Source: Eubacteriaceae bacterium (lineage in GTDB: Bacteria > Bacillota > Clostridia > Lachnospirales > Lachnospiraceae). From it: a stretch of DNA of 64,000 nt. A model generated the notes under the pieces. The model was not told the DNA's origin. It was given only the letters and a program-made list of their open reading frames with translations, and did no database searches. The stretch covers positions 216,331 to 280,330 of the forward strand of contig CABIWJ010000003.1 in NCBI GenBank assembly GCA_902362455.1, given 5' to 3'. This document shows positions 53,314-62,300 of this stretch, piece after piece (within the stretch, counting starts at the first letter, position 1; each line of letters begins with the position of its first letter). Made by a program: the position numbers and the translations under genes.

Positions 53314-54462
53314 CTAGCTTTGTAAGAAATCCTTAATCTTCTTGCTTCTTACAGGATTACGAAGCTTTCTAAGGGCTTTCGCCTCAATCTGACGAATTCT
53401 TTCTCTTGTTACATTGAATTCCTTACCAACTTCTTCAAGTGTTCTTGGATGTCCGTCTTCTAGTCCAAATCTCAGAACAATAACCTGCCTCTCTCTTTCT
53501 TTCAGATCCATTAACAACTGGTCTATATGTTCTCTAAGCATAACTGCCTCTACATTTGCCTCAGGTGTTACCGTATTATTATCAGCCACGAAATCTCCTA
53601 AGTTAGAATCATCTTCTTCACCAATAGGTGTCTCTAATGAAGCCGGTTCTCTCGCTATCTGCATTATCTCTAACACTTTACTCTCTGTCATATCAAGAGC
53701 CTCTGCAAGTTCGGCTGCTGATGGCTCATAACCAAGTTCAAGAGTAAGTTTTCTCTGCATTTTAGACATTCTGTTAATAGTCTCAACCATATGAACAGGG
53801 ACACGAATTGTTCTCGCCTGGTCTGCTAATGCACGAGTAACCGACTGGCGAATCCACCAAGTAGCATATGTACTTAGTTTAAATCCCTTATCATAATTGA
53901 ATTTCTCTACGCCCTTAATAAGTCCAAGATTACCCTCCTGAACTAAATCCAGAAAACTCATTCCTCTTCCTGTATATCTCTTAGCAATACTTACTACAAG
54001 TCGTAAGTTTGCTTCAATTAATCTATCCTTAGCATGCTGGTCACCCTCAGCTTTTTTCTTGGCAAGACGCAATTCCTCTTCCGCACTAAGCAATGGAACT
54101 GTACCTATCTCTTTAAGATACATTCTTACAGGATCTTCAGTACCAACACCCTCTAATAAATCTATTGCGTCTAAATCTATATTCTCTTCTTCTTCAAGCT
54201 CTTCATCTGTAGGCTCAAGTAATAATGCATCTGGTTCAACAAGTTTACCATCTTTAGTAAACTCCGGTTCCATTTCCTCTGCCTGTGAGACCTCTATCTT
54301 ATTATCTTCTAAATATTGATATACCATATCCATCTGATCGCCAGTTAACTTTGCATCTTTACAGAATTTGTTAATCACACCAAACTCTATTGTATTATTT
54401 TTTCCTTTTGCTTCTTCTACTAATTTTCTTAATTTACCTAAGAATTCTTCTTCAACCACCAA
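53314..54462 (-). CDS. rpoD: Primary sigma factor RpoD (SigA)
   Basis: This is the housekeeping sigma-70. The 382-residue protein has region 1.1 with an acidic linker, region 1.2 [16 protein letters not shown], region 2 ([24 protein letters not shown] and [17 protein letters not shown]), region 3 and region 4 ending [19 protein letters not shown]. The likely start is TTG at 54462 with AAAGGA 8 nt upstream, immediately followed by GTG. No dnaG is adjacent; the upstream neighbour is a lipid kinase gene with its own terminator. Confidence 0.96.
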   Translation of the reverse strand: MVVEEEFLGKLRKLVEEAKGKNNTIEFGVINKFCKDAKLTGDQMDMVYQYLEDNKIEVSQAEEMEPEFTKDGKLVEPDALLLEPTDEELEEEENIDLDAIDLLEGVGTEDPVRMYLKEIGTVPLLSAEEELRLAKKKAEGDQHAKDRLIEANLRLVVSIAKRYTGRGMSFLDLVQEGNLGLIKGVEKFNYDKGFKLSTYATWWIRQSVTRALADQARTIRVPVHMVETINRMSKMQRKLTLELGYEPSAAELAEALDMTESKVLEIMQIAREPASLETPIGEEDDSNLGDFVADNNTVTPEANVEAVMLREHIDQLLMDLKERERQVIVLRFGLEDGHPRTLEEVGKEFNVTRERIRQIEAKALRKLRNPVRSKKIKDFLQS

Positions 54463-54521
54463 AATCGGTCCTTTCTCTTCATCTAATTACATTATCTCTT
54501 GTACGTTGCAACATTATACAC

Positions 54522-54556
54522 AAAAAAATAGCTGATGTAAACCAGCTATTTTGAAT
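54522..54556 (-). terminator. Terminator of the lipid kinase gene
   Basis: AAAATAGCTG pairs with CAGCTATTTT on the minus strand, followed by a T-run. Confidence 0.85.
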
Positions 54557-54612
54557 TTTCTGAAATTTGTTAAAAAATATGATTTTTTGTCACTTTTATT
54601 CGAAAAAATCAT

Positions 54613-55509
54613 CTATTTTTTTGAAATTCCAGACATAATCTTTATAGCTTTATTATAGTTAACTACTTTTACTCTCTTTGGCGAACCACCATATTCACCA
54701 TCTAATACCCAAGGCACCTTTTCATCAGCATCAAAAATAATCTTAGATGCCTTAAATGAAATAACACTGTCTGTCTTGATGTCCATTCCTAATAGTGCGC
54801 CAAGAATAAGTTGTAAATCTAACGGACTCTTTGGTTGTTTAATCAACATAACTTCAAACATTCCATCATCTATTACAACATTTTTGCCTGTTATACCTTT
54901 AAAACCACCTACTGAAATAGAATTCGTAACCATTCCATACAAAAATTCTCCTTCAACATTGCCATTTTCATAACTTACGCTCATATGATATGTCCTAAGT
55001 GAAGTAAGTTTAGTAACAGCTTCTATAATATATGCCGGATGCCCTAATATATTCTTCATCTCTTGTGGTGTCATATATGAAACGTCTGTAAATGCACCAA
55101 AGGCTGCAATGTATACAAACTTCTTCTTACCAAATCCTCCGATATCAACCGATATCTGCATACCATTAACAGCAACTGATGCAGCTTCAATCATTGATTT
55201 AGGCAATCTTATACCTTGTGCAAAATCATTCGTGGAGCCTGCCGGTATATAACCTAAAACAGGTCTTTCCGGTAATTCCATAAGCCCACTTATAACCTCA
55301 TTAAGTGTGCCATCACCACCACTACATACAATCATATCATATTGATATGCAAAATGTATTACTTTTTCCTTTGCATCAAGCCTCTGTTGTGTAGGATAAA
55401 CTTCTACCTGATATCCATGCTTAACGAAACAGTCTACAATATCTGACAAATTTTCTTTAATCATACCCTTACCGGAATATGGATTATATATAAATAGTAA
55501 ATTTTTCAT
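54613..55509 (-). CDS. Diacylglycerol/lipid kinase (YegS/DgkB family)
   Basis: These soluble enzymes phosphorylate diacylglycerol for phospholipid recycling. The 298-residue protein has the ATP-binding NPYSGKG, the SGGDGTLNEVISGL motif, IPAGSTNDFAQGIRLP and a late DGEYGG. All fit the DAGK catalytic family. The start at 55509 has GAGGAT and 6 nt spacing. Confidence 0.9.
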   Translation of the reverse strand: MKNLLFIYNPYSGKGMIKENLSDIVDCFVKHGYQVEVYPTQQRLDAKEKVIHFAYQYDMIVCSGGDGTLNEVISGLMELPERPVLGYIPAGSTNDFAQGIRLPKSMIEAASVAVNGMQISVDIGGFGKKKFVYIAAFGAFTDVSYMTPQEMKNILGHPAYIIEAVTKLTSLRTYHMSVSYENGNVEGEFLYGMVTNSISVGGFKGITGKNVVIDDGMFEVMLIKQPKSPLDLQLILGALLGMDIKTDSVISFKASKIIFDADEKVPWVLDGEYGGSPKRVKVVNYNKAIKIMSGISKK

Positions 55510-55628
55510 TTTGATCCTCATTTCTGAACAATATATTTGCAAAATATAATTGTGTATCAAAAATTCTTTCTTCACTTTTTCGTTTCATTGTAACACATTT
55601 ACGACAATTTTACCACACTTTCACGCAA

Positions 55629-55658
55629 AAAAGAAGAAGTCAGTACTGACTTCTTCTA
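55629..55658 (-). terminator. Terminator of the CBM26-like surface protein gene
   Basis: AGAAGAAGTCA-GTAC-TGACTTCTTCT on the minus strand, followed by TTTTTT. Confidence 0.92.
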
Positions 55659-55690
55659 AAAGTTTATTATTTGTTCGTTATTTCTTAAGA

Positions 55691-56434
55691 TTAAGCATTA
55701 GCTTTTTTCTTAGAAGCAACATATGCAACTGCTGCTAATAAACCAAACATAACTACTGAAACTGCTACTGTATCGCCTGTCTTAGGTGCATTTGTATTTG
55801 AAGATGTACCTGTTCCTGCTGCATTGTTATCTGCTCCTGCTGCTGGAGTGCTTTCTGCTTTAATTGCTGATGTGTAGCTTTCTGGAGCTGTTGCTGAGTA
55901 TTCTGCTTTTGTTCCATCATATGTTACATAAACATCAGTAACTGCACCACCAAATTTGTTAGCGATAGTTTTCTTGTTAAGTAATATGTTATCTGTCTGT
56001 GCCTTAGCATCTGTATCTGTTGTTTTAATACCAGAATTTCTGACTGCCTCTAAGTCAATTTCTCTTGTTGTATCATTTATTGTTGTATCACCAACGTAGT
56101 TGTTGAAGATTACTGCAATACCATCTGCTGTGTATGAATCAGTGAATGTAGCTGTGATTGTCTTCCAACCTGTAGCTTTGTCATCATCCATTTTAGCACC
56201 TGGCCAAACAATTTTATCACCTGTTTCTTCTTTAGTAATTACTGCACATTTATCCTTAGGTGATACGTTTGTGTCAAATGCGATACCCTGATAAATCCAA
56301 GCTCCTACTGTTTCCCAGTTAGCTCCATTCTGGAAATGAAATGTTACCTGCTGATCTGCAAATGCCATAACACTTGCTGACATTGTCATTGCTGCTGTTA
56401 ATAAAACTGCAACTGCTTTTTTAAGTTTTCTCAT
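55691..56434 (-). CDS. Secreted wall-anchored protein with starch-binding-like module
   Basis: The 247-residue protein has a signal peptide (about 1-26, cleaved after AFA) and a beta-rich module (about 28-125) with NGANWETVGAWIY and WPGAKM, typical of CBM25/26 starch-binding modules. A 70-residue region follows, then an Ala/Asn/Thr linker. The C-terminal sorting signal is NAPKTGD, a hydrophobic segment and a basic tail. It is therefore probably sortase-anchored and binds alpha-glucan at the surface (inference from motif). Promoter at 56497-56525. Confidence 0.75.
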   Translation of the reverse strand: MRKLKKAVAVLLTAAMTMSASVMAFADQQVTFHFQNGANWETVGAWIYQGIAFDTNVSPKDKCAVITKEETGDKIVWPGAKMDDDKATGWKTITATFTDSYTADGIAVIFNNYVGDTTINDTTREIDLEAVRNSGIKTTDTDAKAQTDNILLNKKTIANKFGGAVTDVYVTYDGTKAEYSATAPESYTSAIKAESTPAAGADNNAAGTGTSSNTNAPKTGDTVAVSVVMFGLLAAVAYVASKKKANA

Positions 56435-56496
56435 TTTTTTCTTCTCCTTTTTTATTTCTTATTTTTGAACGAGCTAAGCCCGTTTCAATTATCGTA

Positions 56497-56525
56497 ATTA
56501 TATACCAGTTTATTTCATTTTGCAA
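56497..56525 (-). promoter_or_regulatory. Promoter of the CBM26-like gene
   Basis: On the minus strand TTGCAA (56520-56525) and TATAAT (56497-56502) are 17 nt apart. A dyad AACGGGC-TTA-GCTCGTT (56468-56484) lies just downstream. Confidence 0.75.
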
Positions 56526-56717
56526 TACTTTATTGTTAATATTTTTAATTTTTTATTAATTTACTTTCTTTTTTTGTACATATTTCACACATAGCTATCA
56601 TACTATGAAGATAATTATCATTCTGCCTATATCATACACTAATTTCATGGTGCTTTTTTACTCTATAGAAGATGTCTCATTCATATTTTAATACAGTATA
56701 GTTTTACTTATAAATGA

Positions 56718-56802
56718 ATAAAGAATGTCGCTTGCGACATTCTCCGCCTGCGGCGGAGCGTTTTTTGCCTACCAGGACAATTTCAAGGAATTTTCCTGGT
56801 AA
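56718..56802. repeat. Palindromic repeat family B, copy 2 (short form)
   Basis: GAATGTCGC...GCGACATTC, CCGCCTGCGGCGG and ACCAGGACAA...CCTGGT stems are present. The internal TTGCTATAGCAA segment and the following 40 or so nt of copies 1 and 3 are missing. Confidence 0.85.
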
Positions 56803-56803
56803 C

Positions 56804-56839
56804 CAAAAAAAGGTCACTGCCTTTTAGCAATGACCTTTT
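56804..56839 (-). terminator. Terminator of the poly-Val-anchored surface protein gene
   Basis: AAAGGTCATTGC with GCAGTGACCTTT on the minus strand, then TTTT. It adjoins repeat copy 2. Confidence 0.85.
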
Positions 56840-56868
56840 ATTATCTCTTAATATCTGTTAGTCAGAAA

Positions 56869-57696
56869 TTAGTTCTTTTTCTTTTTAGAAAAAGCTACGA
56901 TTGCACCGATTACTACAACTACTACAACTACGATAACTACGATAACTACTGGAGAAACACCATCTTTATCATCATCTTTTGTTTCTTTCTTTGATGTATC
57001 TGCTTTAGATTCATCTTTTGTTTCATCTTTCTTAGAATCATCTGTTGTTACAGTTTCATCTTTCTTATTATCGCCTGTGCTGTTAGCTGGTTCATATGTA
57101 CCGCCTTCTTTTTCAACACATTCTTTAATAAATGCTTCATATGCTGCATCATCAAGTGCTACATCTGAATATCCATCAGCTTCGATAGCTGCCTTGTTAG
57201 GCTCTACAAAGTTAGATGAATCCTCGTCTTTTGAATGATATCTAACTACTGTAGGAAGTGCTTTCTGATTCTGGATAACTACTACAAAACCATTAGCTGG
57301 TTTAACATATACTTTATATTCGCCTGTCTCAAATGTACTTCTGAACTGTGACTGGTTGTCTGCCCAAGCTGCATCTGGATTACCAAGACACATCTGGAAG
57401 TTCCATGCAAAATCTACAGCATCCTTAACAACTTTGTATTCTTTATCACCAGCTACAACACAGTTACCTGTATATGTGTATACACCTTCCATACCGTCAA
57501 CTGGTTTCATAATCTGATCTTCATTTGTTGGTACCCAACCTACTGTTTTGTCACCTTCATCTGTACATCCAAAGATGTGTGGATTACCCATGAATGAGTA
57601 TGTTGAATCTTCGTCTGCAAATGCAGTAATTCCCATTGCAGCAATCATTGTTGCTGTTGCAACTACTGTTGCAATTTTCTTAATGATTTTTCTCAT
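56869..57696 (-). CDS. Secreted membrane-anchored protein, possibly carbohydrate-binding
   Basis: The 275-residue protein has a signal peptide (MRKIIKKIATVVATATMIAA, cleaved near AFA), then a beta-rich domain of about 100 residues. That domain shows FMGNPHIFGC, VYTYTGNCVVAGDKEYKVVKD and DFAWNF patterns resembling SusE/X25-type starch-binding modules. A Lys/Asp/Glu/Thr-rich linker and a poly-Val membrane segment with a KKKKN tail follow. It has no LPXTG-type motif, so it is membrane-anchored rather than wall-anchored. The glucan-binding call is inference. The start at 57696 has AAAGGAG upstream. Confidence 0.7.
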   Translation of the reverse strand: MRKIIKKIATVVATATMIAAMGITAFADEDSTYSFMGNPHIFGCTDEGDKTVGWVPTNEDQIMKPVDGMEGVYTYTGNCVVAGDKEYKVVKDAVDFAWNFQMCLGNPDAAWADNQSQFRSTFETGEYKVYVKPANGFVVVIQNQKALPTVVRYHSKDEDSSNFVEPNKAAIEADGYSDVALDDAAYEAFIKECVEKEGGTYEPANSTGDNKKDETVTTDDSKKDETKDESKADTSKKETKDDDKDGVSPVVIVVIVVVVVVVIGAIVAFSKKKKN

Positions 57697-57723
57697 AATA
57701 AAAAATTCTCCTTTCAAATATCT

Positions 57724-57741
57724 GTTACATTTTCTTGTAAC
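57724..57741. promoter_or_regulatory. Dyad downstream of the promoter of gene 56869
   Basis: GTTACA-TTTTCT-TGTAAC, 6-bp arms, lies in the leader and may be an operator or RNA stem. Confidence 0.4.
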
Positions 57742-57754
57742 TTAGTTCTTAAAC

Positions 57755-57783
57755 ATTATATCTCAAAATAATTATATTTGCAA
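57755..57783 (-). promoter_or_regulatory. Promoter of gene 56869
   Basis: On the minus strand TTGCAA (57778-57783) and TATAAT (57755-57760) are 17 nt apart. Confidence 0.75.
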
Positions 57784-57914
57784 TCTCTTTTAAACATTTT
57801 TTATACATTTCGTTTATTTTTTTTTTATAAACTGTGAATTATATACAAATAATGGCAAATATCATCTTGTTATTCTTAAATATTCCAACGTCCAAACCAC
57901 GTTATGTCATTATG

Positions 57915-58047
57915 GAATAAAGAATGTCGCTTGTGACATTCTCCGCCTGGGCGGGTTGCTATAGCAACATTTTCTGTTTCGCCGCAGTGCGATCCTCGCG
58001 GAGCGTTTTTTACTTACCAGGACAATTTCAACGAAATTTCCTGGTAG
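57915..58047. repeat. Palindromic repeat family B, copy 3
   Basis: Full-length form with AAAGAATGTCGCTTGTGACA, TTGCTATAGCAA, the GCGGAGCG stem and the ACCAGG...CCTGGT stem. It directly follows the terminator of gene 58129 on the minus strand. Confidence 0.85.
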
Positions 58048-58049
58048 GT

Positions 58050-58081
58050 AAAAAGGAAGTGCAACTTAATTGCACTTCCTC
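58050..58081 (-). terminator. Terminator of gene 58129
   Basis: AGGAAGTGCA with TGCACTTCCT on the minus strand, then TTTTTACC. Confidence 0.88.
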
Positions 58082-58128
58082 ATAACTTTTAGATTAAATC
58101 ATTCTAATTAATAGATTGTCCTATCTAA

Positions 58129-59100
58129 TTAAGCTTCTTTCTTCTTTGCAACTACTGCAACTGTTGCAACTGCTACGAATAATACTACCATTAATGCTAC
58201 TGGTGCAACATCACCTGTCTTTGTAGCCTGGTTAGCTGCTGTTGTAGCTGCTGCTGTTGTAGGAGCTGCTGTTGTAGGAGCTACTGTTGTAGGAGCTTCT
58301 GTTGTTGGCTCTTCTTCAGCTTTCTTTACATAATCTGTACCAGTTTTGATGTAGTTAGCTAAACCTTCAACATTTGCTTTGTATGTTCCATCAAATAAAG
58401 AATATGTTAATTTTGTGCTTGCTGCAACTTTAGTAAGATCAGCCTGTCTGTCTGCTGAAAGCTGAGCTTTAAAATCATCTACTTTCATAGCTGCAAGTTC
58501 ATCTACTGTGTAGAATTTCTCATCACGATCGTTTGTTACCCAGCCAACTGTATAATCTACTGCCTTGCCTTCTGCATCTTCGATATAAGCTGTAGCAGTT
58601 CTTGTATCATAATAAAGTGTTACTTCTGTATCTGCTTCAAGATTATCAACTGCAATAGCTGATAAGCATGTAAATGAATCGTTTGCTTTGTAGTTAGGCT
58701 CGCCTAATAACATTCTTGACCATCCACCCTGTACATAAGCATCTCCATCTGAGTAGTTTCCTAAGATTGAGAATCTTCTCATATATTCGTTAGTATCTGC
58801 TCCTGTTTCATCCATTACTGGTGCTGGAAGAGTAAACTTGAATGAAACTACGCCTTCTCTGTCTGTTTTAGCAAGAACTGCATCTGGATTTTTTGCATCC
58901 CATCCTGTAGCATTACCTGCTAATAAGTAGATGTACTCACCATCATCAAGGTCTGTAATCTGCTTCTTTGTTGTAGTTGTACCATCCTCATTCTCTATTG
59001 TTACATCCTCAACTGTGTAACCAAAAGCTGTTGTGAAGGTTCCAAATACCATTGTTGCTGCTAACATTGTAGCTGCGATTTTCTTAATAGATTTTCTCAT
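58129..59100 (-). CDS. Secreted wall-anchored protein with Thr/Pro/Ala linker
   Basis: The 323-residue protein has a signal peptide (about 1-26), then about 240 residues of mixed beta structure. YLLAGNATGWDAKNPDAVLAK is reminiscent of SusE-like carbohydrate-binding modules. A PTTEAPTT-type linker and a sorting signal NQATKTGD with a hydrophobic segment and basic tail follow. No catalytic motif is seen. The start has AAGGGATGG upstream. It is the first of three tandem surface genes, each with its own promoter and terminator. Confidence 0.72.
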   Translation of the reverse strand: MRKSIKKIAATMLAATMVFGTFTTAFGYTVEDVTIENEDGTTTTKKQITDLDDGEYIYLLAGNATGWDAKNPDAVLAKTDREGVVSFKFTLPAPVMDETGADTNEYMRRFSILGNYSDGDAYVQGGWSRMLLGEPNYKANDSFTCLSAIAVDNLEADTEVTLYYDTRTATAYIEDAEGKAVDYTVGWVTNDRDEKFYTVDELAAMKVDDFKAQLSADRQADLTKVAASTKLTYSLFDGTYKANVEGLANYIKTGTDYVKKAEEEPTTEAPTTVAPTTAAPTTAAATTAANQATKTGDVAPVALMVVLFVAVATVAVVAKKKEA

Positions 59101-59139
59101 TTTAAATCCATCCCTTTCTATTTTTTTGTTTGTATTCTT

Positions 59140-59155
59140 TTGACACTACTGTCAA
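59140..59155. promoter_or_regulatory. Palindrome downstream of the promoter of gene 58129
   Basis: TTGACA-CTAC-TGTCAA starts 8 nt after the -10 box, near the transcription start, a typical repressor site position. Confidence 0.5.
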
Positions 59156-59162
59156 TATCGAC

Positions 59163-59191
59163 ATTATAATATATTTCTTTCTGTCTTGCAA
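59163..59191 (-). promoter_or_regulatory. Promoter of gene 58129
   Basis: On the minus strand TTGCAA (59186-59191) and TATAAT (59163-59168) are 17 nt apart. The rest of the 312-nt divergent region is AT-rich and otherwise holds only the promoter of gene 59413. Confidence 0.75.
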
Positions 59192-59305
59192 GCAATTTTG
59201 TAATTTTTTTCAAAAAAAATTAATAATTTATTTAAAATTTATGCACATTTACTTTAATATGCACAAGTTTCATTATATATACAACTCTTTTTATAAATTA
59301 TTTAC

Positions 59306-59334
59306 TTGTTTATGCATATCCCATATGTTAAAAT
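59306..59334 (+). promoter_or_regulatory. Promoter of gene 59413
   Basis: TTGTTT (59306-59311) and TAAAAT (59329-59334) are separated by 17 nt. Confidence 0.6.
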
Positions 59335-59412
59335 ACCCACTATGATTAGACATATTTAACAAAGTGTGAATCTAAATATAGACTAATAAAAATATGAAAG
59401 GACTTAACTGTA

Positions 59413-60189
59413 ATGAGTGCAAATGACAATATTAATAATCCGGATAACAAACCAGATATAAACAGCTCAATTGATGACGAAGTTAAGAAAACCAGATTAG
59501 ACAAGGATTCTGAAATCTACAATAAGAACCGTTCAGAAACTCTTAATAAGGAAGAATTCAATAAATTATCCCGTCGTGAGAAATTCCTATATTATAAGGA
59601 ATATTATGTTCCATATATTCTTATTGTACTTGCAATCGTAGTTGCAATGACATATGTAGTGGTTTCCATACATAAAACCGACAAACAGAAAGAGTCTTTC
59701 TATTGTGGTATGATGACAGGTGTACAGTTTGACAAAGAAACGATGGATGAAATGCCAGATAAATTCACTGAGTATCTTAAGACCAAGACAGGCTATAAAG
59801 GATATATAAATGCTGACAGAACTTACTTCGAAGTATTCTATTCTACTTTCACTGATGATATCCGTTTAGATGGCTTCTTTGATAAGAATATGTTCGATAT
59901 ATTTATTACCCGTGAAGATACCTTTAAGAATTACATAGGTAATGGTACAATTAAGGACCTGTCAAAGGTTCTTCCAGATGATTTACTTAAGAAGGTTGAA
60001 GATAAGCTTGTATATGCAACCAAAGGTGATTCTTCTGAATCAATTCCTTATGGTATATTACTTGATGATATAGATTATAAGTTTTACGATGGTGCAGGGA
60101 ATCCTGTCGATCCCCCAATTCTCTCTATTCCTATTAATACAACAAGATTAGAAGTTGCCATTCATTTTATAGAATTCTTGTTCCAGTAA
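59413..60189 (+). CDS. Single-pass membrane protein of unknown function
   Basis: The 258-residue protein has a charged cytosolic N-terminal region (about 1-65) ending SRREKFLYYKEYYVPYI, one membrane segment (about 68-88), and an outer domain of 170 residues with GMMTGVQFDKE and ESIPYGILLDDIDYKFY. I have seen the same layout in Lachnospiraceae proteins of unknown function. AAAGGA lies 10 nt before the start. Its last 28 nt overlap the end of the convergent PAP2 gene. Confidence 0.75.
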   Translation: MSANDNINNPDNKPDINSSIDDEVKKTRLDKDSEIYNKNRSETLNKEEFNKLSRREKFLYYKEYYVPYILIVLAIVVAMTYVVVSIHKTDKQKESFYCGMMTGVQFDKETMDEMPDKFTEYLKTKTGYKGYINADRTYFEVFYSTFTDDIRLDGFFDKNMFDIFITREDTFKNYIGNGTIKDLSKVLPDDLLKKVEDKLVYATKGDSSESIPYGILLDDIDYKFYDGAGNPVDPPILSIPINTTRLEVAIHFIEFLFQ

Positions 60190-60725
60190 TTTTTTCTTTC
60201 AATAATTTTTTCAATCCAGCATACAAACAGACTTATTGCAGTTGCAATCAATGCTCCTGCAATAACATCTGATGGATAATGAACACCTACATATAATCTT
60301 GAAAATGATATTAAGAATGCAAGTGTTAGTGCAGGTATACCATATTTCTTTGGTAAATTTCTAAACATTATAATAGCCGCTACAAATGAACTTGCTGTAT
60401 GACCTGACGGAAATGAATAATCTCTTTGTATTCCGACAAGTGAAGTAAGTCCGGCAATCATATCATAAGGCCTTGTTCTTGCTACAAGATTTTTCAAGAT
60501 TATATTATTAATTATAAGCGACAACAATAATCCTGATATTACCATAATACCTGTTTTTCTTGTCTTCTTAGGTATCAGTAATCCCATAGCCATTATTACC
60601 CATATTGCACCACCATTTCCAAGTGACGTTATAAATATCATAATATGATTCAATATATCATTTCGCATATTGTTCTGAATCCACAATAATATGTTTTGTT
60701 CTGCAATCATTAAATGTTCTATCAT
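60162..60725 (-). CDS. PAP2-family phosphatase
   Basis: PAP2 membrane phosphatases act on lipid phosphates such as undecaprenyl pyrophosphate or phosphatidic acid. The 187-residue protein has about five membrane segments and the three catalytic boxes KNLVARTRPYD, FPSGHT and SRLYVGVHYPSD. The substrate cannot be told. The start at 60725 has GAGGAT and 6 nt spacing; the 26-codon longer frame lacks support. Last gene of the run TAXI-gltS-small protein-PAP2. Confidence 0.9.
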   Translation of the reverse strand: MIEHLMIAEQNILLWIQNNMRNDILNHIMIFITSLGNGGAIWVIMAMGLLIPKKTRKTGIMVISGLLLSLIINNIILKNLVARTRPYDMIAGLTSLVGIQRDYSFPSGHTASSFVAAIIMFRNLPKKYGIPALTLAFLISFSRLYVGVHYPSDVIAGALIATAISLFVCWIEKIIERKNYWNKNSIK

Positions 60726-60811
60726 AATAATCCTCATTTCCAGGCAACTTTCCACTTTTATATAAATACGGGATATTTTAATACAGATTATTTTCTTTTG
60801 CAACGTGATGT

Positions 60812-61051
60812 TTATTTCTTCCTATGTATATGAATCTCAGGCATCGCTACAGTATCATATGTAATATTATCATTTACATCATTACTGTTTTCTGATTCAG
60901 CCAGTTCTTCACATTCATCTTCTTTCTTCGCCACACTAGTTGTATGGATCTCAGGTACAGCAAGATAATTATAGTCCATCCTATACTTTTTCTTCTCTTT
61001 AATTTCCTTAATCTTGAAATATTTTTCTCTTTTCTTTCTTTTAAAAAACAT
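60812..61051 (-). CDS. Small basic/acidic protein with a duplicated PEIH motif
   Basis: The 79-residue protein starts MFFKRKKREKYF and has a very basic first third and acidic middle. AVPEIHTT (about 36) and AMPEIHIH (near the C-terminus) are a duplicated motif. No membrane segment or family is recognised. It starts 15 nt after the gltS stop, with GGAGGTT inside the gltS 3' end, so it is co-translated with gltS. Confidence 0.65.
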   Translation of the reverse strand: MFFKRKKREKYFKIKEIKEKKKYRMDYNYLAVPEIHTTSVAKKEDECEELAESENSNDVNDNITYDTVAMPEIHIHRKK

Positions 61052-61065
61052 CTTCACAACCTCCA

Positions 61066-62253
61066 TTACAGAATATTAATAAATAATGTTATTACAAGAC
61101 TGTTTATAAAATCTGCAAATAAACTGCCAATCAACGGAATTAACAGATAGGCCTTAACTGATGGTGCATATTTTTCACATAATACCTGCATATTAGCCAT
61201 TGCATTAGGCGTAGCTCCCATTCCGAAGCCACAGGTTCCTGCTGCTAATATTGCCGCATCATAATCCCGGCCCATTATGTTAAACACTACATATCTGGCA
61301 AATACATATATCAACACTACCTGTATCATCAACAATACTACAAGTGGCAATGCCAGATCTGATAACTGCCAGAGTTTCAATGTAATCATCGCAATACCCA
61401 GGAATAATGACAGACTTATACCACCCACATCATTAATTTCGCCCATGTGTATATTGAATTTTCCTGTATATTCATCAATATTTCTTATAAGTGCTGCAGC
61501 AATCATGGCCCCAATGTATACTGGAAATGTCATACCGGTAAGTGTCAGAAGTTTTGAAAATATCGTACCTATACCTACTGCAATAATTAACTGGAATACT
61601 GCTATCGCGTACATATTGGTATGTCTTTCATGCTTTTTCTCATCTTCAACTAAAAGGCTGTCATCTTCCGGTACAACTGTTGACAAGAGATTTTTCTTTT
61701 CAATAAGTTTTCTTCCAATAGGACCTCCGATAAGACTTCCTGCCACAAGTCCAAACGTGGCTGCTGCCGTACAAATCGTTGTTGCTCCCGATATATTAAA
61801 ATCTTCTAAAACTGGTCCAAATGCACCTGCTGTTCCGTGTCCACCGACCATAGGTATGGAACCTGTACACATTCCTATTAATTTATTAAGTCCTAACAGA
61901 GAGGCAACACCAACTGCTAAAAAGTTCTGTGCAAATATCAGAACTACCACCAATAATACAAATACTATTAATGATTTTCCCCCTTTTTTTAAGACCTTAA
62001 GATTGGCTTGAAAGCCAACCGAAGTAAAGAAAAATACCATACACACTTCTCTTAACGTATCATCAAAATCAAACTCTGCTATCCCTGTCACATAACATAC
62101 GCAAGTAAAAATTGCAAAAATAAGTCCACCGACAACTGGTGCCGGAACACAGAATTTTTCCAAAAAATTTATTTTCATTTTCAAAAATTGACCTAGCATC
62201 AGAACAACTACTGCAATAGCCAGAGTCTGATACATATCTAAATGTATAATCAT
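61066..62253 (-). CDS. gltS: Sodium/glutamate symporter GltS family
   Basis: GltS imports glutamate with sodium. The 395-residue protein has about ten membrane segments. It has the conserved GSIPMVGGHGTAGAFGP loop near residue 135 and the repeat equivalent CGFGMGATPNAMANM near 350, which form the two re-entrant loops. The start at 62253 has GAGGAA and a spacing of 6 nt. It follows the TAXI binding-protein gene by 47 nt, and no TRAP membrane subunit is seen. Confidence 0.93.
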   Translation of the reverse strand: MIIHLDMYQTLAIAVVVLMLGQFLKMKINFLEKFCVPAPVVGGLIFAIFTCVCYVTGIAEFDFDDTLREVCMVFFFTSVGFQANLKVLKKGGKSLIVFVLLVVVLIFAQNFLAVGVASLLGLNKLIGMCTGSIPMVGGHGTAGAFGPVLEDFNISGATTICTAAATFGLVAGSLIGGPIGRKLIEKKNLLSTVVPEDDSLLVEDEKKHERHTNMYAIAVFQLIIAVGIGTIFSKLLTLTGMTFPVYIGAMIAAALIRNIDEYTGKFNIHMGEINDVGGISLSLFLGIAMITLKLWQLSDLALPLVVLLMIQVVLIYVFARYVVFNIMGRDYDAAILAAGTCGFGMGATPNAMANMQVLCEKYAPSVKAYLLIPLIGSLFADFINSLVITLFINIL

Positions 62254-62300
62254 TATTTTCCTCATTTCCGAATAATTTACTATGATGCAATATTTAAAAA

